From: DASQBT01 sp963782495
Lineage (GTDB): Bacteria; Pseudomonadota; Gammaproteobacteria; Burkholderiales; Thiobacillaceae
Direction: 5' to 3'
Assembly (NCBI GenBank): GCA_963782495.1
Contig: CAWAJU010000014.1
Location: forward strand, 1-64,000
Length of the DNA stretch: 64,000 bases
Numbering within the stretch: the stretch's first letter is position 1; every line of letters begins with the position of its first letter. This document shows, one piece after another, positions 59,551 to 64,000 of this stretch. The position numbers and the translations under genes are program-made. Under the pieces are notes generated by a model. That model made no database searches and had not been told where the DNA came from. It saw only the letters and a program-made list of their open reading frames with translations.

Positions 59551-59646
59551 GGGTCAGGGATCAGGTCAGGGAATGGTCGAGCAACGCCCGCACCCTAAAT
59601 TAATGTGCAGCCGTTGCCCGCTCCTCCCCTGAATCCTGACCCCTAG
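59550..59646. repeat. Dispersed inverted repeat before tsaD stop
   Basis: GGGGTCAGGGATCAGG at 59550-59565 pairs imperfectly with CCCTGAATCCTGACCCC at 59627-59643. The right end (59627-59646) is the exact complement of 6285-6304 in the rpe-gph gap. Its CTA supplies the TAG stop of the leftward tsaD. It fills the space between two convergent genes. The interior differs from the 6.3 kb copy, so only the ends are shared. Confidence 0.78.
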
Positions 59647-60650
59647 TCGTTGACCTGCTGCAAGTCCCAGCGCGGCCTGACGCTGAACGAGGCCGGGCCG
59701 GTGACGCCATGGCGGATGCGCTGGGCGCCAGCGTAGGCGATCATGGCGCCGTTGTCAGTGCATAAATCCAGCGGCGGGAAATACACCTGCACCCCCAGGC
59801 GAGCCGTCTCTTTCAGCAGGCGCGCGCGCAATTGGCGATTCGCCCCCACTCCACCTGCCACCACCAGACGCGTGCTGCCTGTTTGTTGCAGGGCTCGCAG
59901 CGCCTTGCCTGCGAGTACGTCCACCATGGCGGATTGAAATGCCGCGGCGATATCCGCCCGCTCAGCGGCGTCCGGATGCTTGTTGCGCAATGTCAGCACG
60001 GCGGTCTTGAGACCGCTGAAGCTGAAGTTGAGGTCGCCGGAATTGAGCATGGGCCGGGGCAATTTGAACCGGGCCGGATTGCCCTGTTGGGCCAGCCGCG
60101 AAACCGCCGGACCTCCGGGATAACCCAGTTCCAGCAACTGGGCAATCTTGTCGAACGCCTCGCCCGCCGCATCATCGAGCGTGTCGCCAAGCGTAAGGTA
60201 AGCACCCACTCCGCCGACTTGCATCAGCTGGGTGTGCCCCCCGGACACCAACAGGGCGATGAAAGGGAACGTCGGCCGCGGCTCCGCCAGCAGGGGTGAA
60301 AGCAGATGTCCTTCCAGATGGTGGACCCCGACTGCCGGGATATCCAGCGCGTAGGCGAGCGAGCGCGCCAGCCCGGCCCCCACCAGCAGGGCGCCGACCA
60401 GCCCCGGGCCCCGGGTATAAGCGATGCCGGACAGCGCGGCCAAGGGCTTGCCGGCCTGCGCCAGCACCTCGCGCAGCAACGGGGTCACGCGCCTGATATG
60501 GTCGCGCGAAGCCAGTTCCGGCACCACGCCGCCGTAATCCTGGTGCATCGCCACCTGGGAATGCAAGGCATGGGCAAGCAGGCCGCGTTCCGTGTCGTAC
60601 AGGGCCAGGCCGGTTTCATCGCAGGAGGATTCGATACCCAGTATCAGCAT
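59643..60650 (-). CDS. tsaD: tRNA N6-threonylcarbamoyladenosine transferase TsaD
   Basis: A 335-residue ASKHA-fold enzyme forming t6A37 in ANN-decoding tRNAs. MLILGIESSCDETGLALYDT, GVHHLEGHLLSPLL (metal His), LVSGGHTQLMQVGGVGAYLT, DDAAGEAFDKIAQLL, VVAGGVGANRQLRARL and CTDNGAMIAYAGAQR are standard. The stop TAG lies in the dispersed repeat. Divergent from rpsU, a widely conserved arrangement. Confidence 0.97.
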   Translation of the reverse strand: MLILGIESSCDETGLALYDTERGLLAHALHSQVAMHQDYGGVVPELASRDHIRRVTPLLREVLAQAGKPLAALSGIAYTRGPGLVGALLVGAGLARSLAYALDIPAVGVHHLEGHLLSPLLAEPRPTFPFIALLVSGGHTQLMQVGGVGAYLTLGDTLDDAAGEAFDKIAQLLELGYPGGPAVSRLAQQGNPARFKLPRPMLNSGDLNFSFSGLKTAVLTLRNKHPDAAERADIAAAFQSAMVDVLAGKALRALQQTGSTRLVVAGGVGANRQLRARLLKETARLGVQVYFPPLDLCTDNGAMIAYAGAQRIRHGVTGPASFSVRPRWDLQQVND

Positions 60651-60718
60651 GGGGGCTGGTGCATTCCTTCAAAGCACGGTATTATTTGCGACTTTTCCCG
60701 GTCAAGGAAGCGATTTTC

Positions 60719-60931
60719 ATGCCGCACATCAAGGTCAAAGAGAACGAGCCGTTCGACGTCGCACTGCGCCGCTTCAAGCGCGCAGTTGAGAAAACCGGTC
60801 TGCTGACCGAACTGCGCGCACGCGAGTTCTACGAGAAGCCCACCTCCGAGCGCAAGCGCAAACTCGCCGCTGCGGTCAAGCGCACCCACAAGCGTTTGCG
60901 GGGCCAGATGCTGCCGCCCAAGATGTATTGA
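60719..60931 (+). CDS. rpsU: 30S ribosomal protein S21
   Basis: A 70-residue basic protein, MPHIKVKENEPFDVALRRFK, with the KTGLLTELRAREFYEKPTSE segment. First gene of the macromolecular synthesis operon rpsU-yqeY-dnaG-rpoD. The ATG at 60719 is used; the frame opens 20 codons earlier without homology. A TATTAT hexamer near 60680 may be part of its promoter. Confidence 0.97.
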   Translation: MPHIKVKENEPFDVALRRFKRAVEKTGLLTELRAREFYEKPTSERKRKLAAAVKRTHKRLRGQMLPPKMY

Positions 60932-60953
60932 ATCCAGGCCTTGGCCTGCGCAC

Positions 60954-60977
60954 AAGGCGGAGCATGCTCCGCCTTTT
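60954..60977 (+). terminator. Palindromic attenuator between rpsU and yqeY
   Basis: AAGGCGGAGC and GCTCCGCCTT form a perfect 22-base palindrome at 60954-60975, followed by TTTTG. It lies 23 bases after rpsU. In E. coli a partial terminator between rpsU and dnaG lowers dnaG expression; this could do the same. Confidence 0.75.
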
Positions 60978-60996
60978 GTCATTTTTGGAGTCGCCC

Positions 60997-61443
60997 ATGA
61001 GTCTCAAAGCCCGCATCCAGGAAGACGTCAAGACCGCCATGAAAGCCAGGGAGGCCGCCCGCCTCTCCACCCTGCGCATGCTGACCGCCGCCATGAAGCA
61101 AAAGGAGGTGGACGAGCGCATCGAGCTGGATGACGCCGCGGTCCAGGCCATCGTGGAAAAGCTCATCAAGCAGCGCAAGGATTCCATCAGCCAGTTTGCC
61201 AAAGCCGGCCGCCAGGACCTGGTCGATGCGGAAACCGCCGAACTCGCGGTGCTGACTGCTTATCTGCCGGCCCAGCTGTCGGAAGCGGAAGTCCTGGCCG
61301 CCATCGATGCCGCCGTCGCGACCAGCGGCGCAACCAGCTTCAAGGACATGGGCAAAGTGATGGCCATTCTCAAGCCCCAGCTGGCGGGCAAGGCAGACAT
61401 GGGTAAGGTTTCGGCGCTGATCAAGGCAAGACTCAACGGCTGA
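60997..61443 (+). CDS. GatB/YqeY domain protein
   Basis: A 148-residue protein of the YqeY family (C-terminal-like domain of GatB, tRNA-binding helical fold). MSLKARIQEDVKTAMKAREA, LSTLRMLTAAMKQKEVDERI, QRKDSISQFAKAGRQDLVDA and TSFKDMGKVMAILKPQLAGK are present. TTTTTGGAG lies 7 bases before the ATG. Its function is not settled. Inserted between rpsU and dnaG, as in many proteobacteria outside the enterics. Confidence 0.94.
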   Translation: MSLKARIQEDVKTAMKAREAARLSTLRMLTAAMKQKEVDERIELDDAAVQAIVEKLIKQRKDSISQFAKAGRQDLVDAETAELAVLTAYLPAQLSEAEVLAAIDAAVATSGATSFKDMGKVMAILKPQLAGKADMGKVSALIKARLNG

Positions 61444-61484
61444 ACGGCGTTGCCAGAATCGGGACTCCGCAGTAGGTTTGCAAG

Positions 61485-63224
61485 ATGATCCCGAAGGACT
61501 TCATCGACACCCTGCTCGCCCGCGTTGACATCGTTGACGTCATCGACCGTCGGGTACCGTTGAAAAAAGCGGGTCAGAATTACCAGGCGTGTTGTCCCTT
61601 CCATCAGGAAAAATCTCCCTCCTTCACGGTCAGCCCCACCAAGCAGTTCTACCATTGCTTCGGCTGCGCGGCCCACGGAACCGCGATCGGCTTCCTGATG
61701 GAGTATGGCGGGTTGAGCTTTGTCGATGCGGTCAAGGAACTGGCCGACGATGTCGGCTTGGCAGTGCCTGAAGACCCGGGTTTCAATCCCCGGCCCAAGG
61801 TCGTCCCGCAACTGGGCGAGGCGCTGGAAGCGGCCGCCACCTTCTACAAGCAGCAGCTCAAGGATACCCAGCGCGCAATCGATTACCTGAAGAACCGCGG
61901 CCTGACCGGTACCATCGCCGCCCGCTTCGGCCTCGGCTATGCGCCGGCGCAGTCGGATGGCCTGAAAGCCTTGTTCCCCGACTACCAGGCAACCGACCTG
62001 GCCACCGCCGGCCTGGTGATCGATGGAGAACATGGACGTTACGACCGCTTCCGCGACCGCATCATGTTCCCGATCCGCAACAGCAAGGGCAATGTCATCG
62101 GCTTTGGCGGACGTATCCTGGATCGCGGCGAGCCCAAGTACCTGAACTCGCCGGAAACCCCGCTGTTCAACAAGGGCAGCGAAATCTACGGCCTGTTTGA
62201 GGCGCGTCAGGCGATTCGAACGGCGGGCAAAGTGGTCGTGGTGGAAGGTTATATGGATGTGGTGGCACTCGCCCAATTCGGCATCGCTTACGCCGTCGCC
62301 ACCCTGGGCACCGCCACGACGCACATTCATGCTCGTACCCTGCTGCGGCACACAGACAAGGTCTACTACAGCTTTGACGGCGACAACGCCGGCCGCAACG
62401 CTGCCTGGCGGGCCCTTGAGAACACGCTGGAGGCCTTGCAGGATGGCAAGGAAGTCGCCTTCCTGTTCCTTCCGGAAGGCGACGATCCTGACAGCTTTGT
62501 TCGTGCCAACGGTGCCGGCGCGTTTGAAAACCTGCTGCAAGGACACGCCGTCCCCTTGTCCGAGTTCATGGTGCGCCACCTGATCGAGAACGAAGCGGCA
62601 ACCACCCAGGAAAGCCGGGCCCGGGTGCTCAAGACCGCCCAGCCCCTGCTTGCCAGGTTAACCGGCGCGCCCCTGCTGGCCGCCCTGATCCGCCGCGAAC
62701 TAGGCCATCGCCTCGGCGTGGGTGCTACGGAAGTGGACGGCCTGCTGGAACAGAACCCGGCGCCCGCCCGGAGGAACGGGCTGCGCGCGCGCAAGCCAAA
62801 TCCACCGCCGCGGTCGGCTGCACGCCAGGCCTCGCCATATCGGCAGATCGCGCGCCTGCTGATGCACAAGCCGGCATGGGCAAAGCGCATTGACCTGGAA
62901 AGAGTGCTTCCTGCAGAGCCGTTTGCGCGGGAGCTGACTGAGTTGATCGCCTGGCTTTCGACCCAGACTGCAAGCTTCGGCGCGGCGCTGGAAGAAGCCG
63001 CGCGGGGCGGGCCGCTTGAAAAGCTGGTGGAGACCCTGCACATGGAAATCATGGGACTGGGAAGCGAATTTGACCTGGACGCTGAATTCAGCGGCCTGCT
63101 CAAACAGACGCAAGACCTCTGGGGTCGCCATCGGCTCGCAGAACTTAGCCAGACCAGGCCTGAGCAGCTCAGTCCGGCCCACCGCCAGGAATTGCTGGAA
63201 CTACTTGCGCAGACGCGAGCCTAA
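61485..63224 (+). CDS. dnaG: DNA primase DnaG
   Basis: A 579-residue primase. Zinc domain (CCPFHQEKSPSF and YHCFGCAAHG), RNA polymerase domain with FRDRIMFPIRNSKGNVIGFG, TOPRIM motifs VVVEGYMDVVALAQ and YYSFDGDNAGRNAAWRALE, and a C-terminal DnaB-binding domain (about 430-579). Start MIPKDFIDTLLARVDIVDVI is standard. Confidence 0.97.
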   Translation: MIPKDFIDTLLARVDIVDVIDRRVPLKKAGQNYQACCPFHQEKSPSFTVSPTKQFYHCFGCAAHGTAIGFLMEYGGLSFVDAVKELADDVGLAVPEDPGFNPRPKVVPQLGEALEAAATFYKQQLKDTQRAIDYLKNRGLTGTIAARFGLGYAPAQSDGLKALFPDYQATDLATAGLVIDGEHGRYDRFRDRIMFPIRNSKGNVIGFGGRILDRGEPKYLNSPETPLFNKGSEIYGLFEARQAIRTAGKVVVVEGYMDVVALAQFGIAYAVATLGTATTHIHARTLLRHTDKVYYSFDGDNAGRNAAWRALENTLEALQDGKEVAFLFLPEGDDPDSFVRANGAGAFENLLQGHAVPLSEFMVRHLIENEAATTQESRARVLKTAQPLLARLTGAPLLAALIRRELGHRLGVGATEVDGLLEQNPAPARRNGLRARKPNPPPRSAARQASPYRQIARLLMHKPAWAKRIDLERVLPAEPFARELTELIAWLSTQTASFGAALEEAARGGPLEKLVETLHMEIMGLGSEFDLDAEFSGLLKQTQDLWGRHRLAELSQTRPEQLSPAHRQELLELLAQTRA

Positions 63225-63266
63225 CATGGCCCAATTCTTGCGGTCTGGCGGGGCCACGAAATTGGG

Positions 63267-63272
63267 TATAAT
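63267..63272 (+). promoter_or_regulatory. Perfect -10 hexamer upstream of rpoD
   Basis: TATAAT at 63267-63272, about 65-70 bases before the rpoD start, in the 100-base dnaG-rpoD gap. No good -35 lies at 16-18 bases (TTGCGG at 63238 is 23 bases away). It may be an internal operon promoter for rpoD, as heat-shock or housekeeping promoters are known there in E. coli. Confidence 0.5.
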
Positions 63273-63337
63273 TGCCGGTTTTGCGGCGAAACCCTGCTAC
63301 GGTGGACTTGCAGGGCACTCTTTATCGGATGCAGATT

Positions 63338-64000
63338 ATGCCAATAGTTAGAACCAAAACCAAAGTCAAGGGCAAGCCCACGGACATGAAACGGGCCAGC
63401 AAGAAGATCGACGCCGCCCTGTCTCGAGCCCAAGCCCAGCAGCAGACCGAACTGACCCAGGCGGAGCAGGAAGCCCGGCGCACCCGATTGAAGACCCTGA
63501 TCATGCTGGGCAAGGAGCGCGGCTACCTGACCTACGCCGAGGTGAACGACCACCTGCCGGATGAGATGCTGGATGCCGAACAGATCGAAGGCATCATCAG
63601 CATGATCAACGATATGGGCATCCAGGTGTTCGATGAGGCGCCCGATGCCGAAGCCCTGCTGATGAACGAGACCACCGCCCAGGTTGCCGACGAGGACGTG
63701 GTGGAGGAAGCCGAGCAGGCGCTGTCCTCGGTTGATTCTGAATTTGGCCGCACCACCGATCCGGTGCGCATGTACATGCGCGAGATGGGCTCGGTTGAAC
63801 TGCTGACCCGGGAAGGCGAAATCGAAATTGCCAAGCGCATTGAGGATGGGCTCAAACACATGGTGCAGGCCATTTCATCCTGTCCCATGACCATCCAGCA
63901 AATTCTCAACCTGGTGGAACAGATCAAGCGCGACGAGATTCGCGTCGACGAGCTGGTGGATGGCTTTGCCAACGTGGAAAACACTGCCCCGGCGTTTGGC
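63338..64000 (+). CDS. rpoD: RNA polymerase primary sigma factor RpoD, N-terminal part
   Basis: The first 221 codons of sigma-70, running off the right edge. Region 1.1 (LKTLIMLGKERGYLTYAEVN, DHLPDEMLDAEQIEGIISMI) is followed by region 1.2, DPVRMYMREMGSVELLTREG, and the start of the non-conserved region. The N-terminus has a Lys-rich head (VRTKTKVKGKPTDMKRASKK). ATG at 63338 is used; another in-frame ATG three codons earlier (63329) is possible. Confidence 0.96.
   Translation, partial: MPIVRTKTKVKGKPTDMKRASKKIDAALSRAQAQQQTELTQAEQEARRTRLKTLIMLGKERGYLTYAEVNDHLPDEMLDAEQIEGIISMINDMGIQVFDEAPDAEALLMNETTAQVADEDVVEEAEQALSSVDSEFGRTTDPVRMYMREMGSVELLTREGEIEIAKRIEDGLKHMVQAISSCPMTIQQILNLVEQIKRDEIRVDELVDGFANVENTAPAFG

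Noticed and set aside
1..64000. CRISPR array, rRNA operon, riboswitch (T-box, TPP, SAM) or selenocysteine element
   Set aside because: No regularly spaced repeats, rRNA text or conserved riboswitch core was noticed upstream of candidate genes such as ilvA, trpE or glyQ.

Overview
The window is chromosomal DNA of a Gram-negative betaproteobacterium, most likely a Nitrosomonadales-type lineage (Gallionellaceae, Sulfuricellaceae or Thiobacillaceae style). This is an inference from gene order (lptD-surA-pdxA-rsmA, pepP-ubiH-ubi-dsbC, zapD-yacG beside coaE-pilD-pilC-pilB, rpsU-yqeY-dnaG-rpoD, rpsP-rimM-trmD-rplS) and from periplasmic c-type cytochromes. No rRNA or tRNA gene and no CRISPR array was seen.

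Layout. 1-2.7 kb is the decayed end of an integrated element: a partial AlpA-type regulator, a hicB-hicA toxin-antitoxin pair, a transposase remnant and a tyrosine integrase broken by several frameshifts. 2.7-3.6 kb holds no supported gene. 3.6-7.1 kb (minus strand) carries a small cytochrome c and rpe-gph-trpE; trpGDC do not follow trpE. 7.2-8.9 kb has apaG, a 30-aa membrane microprotein and mltA. 8.9-16.5 kb (minus) has a TonB-like protein, then amgK-murU-pepP-ubiH-ubi-dsbC and a methyltransferase. 16.6-22 kb (plus) has lptD-surA-pdxA-rsmA. 22-26.2 kb is an accessory respiratory segment: secreted orphans, a monoheme cytochrome, a nine-heme cytochrome c fused to a membrane cytochrome b, and a DUF302 protein. 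26.5-33.1 kb (minus) has gloA, a YgjP-like metallohydrolase, plsC, gmhB, glyQ-glyS and the PLP-binding protein YggS. 33.5-33.8 kb (plus) holds two adjacent 51-codon genes that look like paralogues. 33.8-37.2 kb is an OmpR/EnvZ-like pair divergent from three secreted-protein genes, with an OmpR-box-like direct repeat between them. 37.4-51.8 kb is housekeeping: cca, an NAD-binding epimerase-like protein, slt, ilvA, rpiA, yacG-zapD, coaE, the type IV pilus genes pilD-pilC-pilB, a CorC-like protein and a CcsA-like protein. 51.9-64 kb has ffh, rpsP-rimM-trmD-rplS, ogt-xerD, a TauE-like permease, folB, plsY, a coiled-coil membrane protein, tsaD and the macromolecular-synthesis operon, ending inside rpoD.

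The least ordinary signals are: the tandem 51-aa genes; a nested inverted-repeat structure between trmD and rplS; the nine-heme cytochrome c/b fusion with its neighbours; and evidence that short repeats have entered coding regions in frame (a REP-like motif in rsmA, a heptamer array in murU, a 48-bp insert between 9-bp direct repeats in the epimerase gene). A dispersed inverted repeat also sits at the ends of gph and tsaD. All family assignments are by eye; no search was run.
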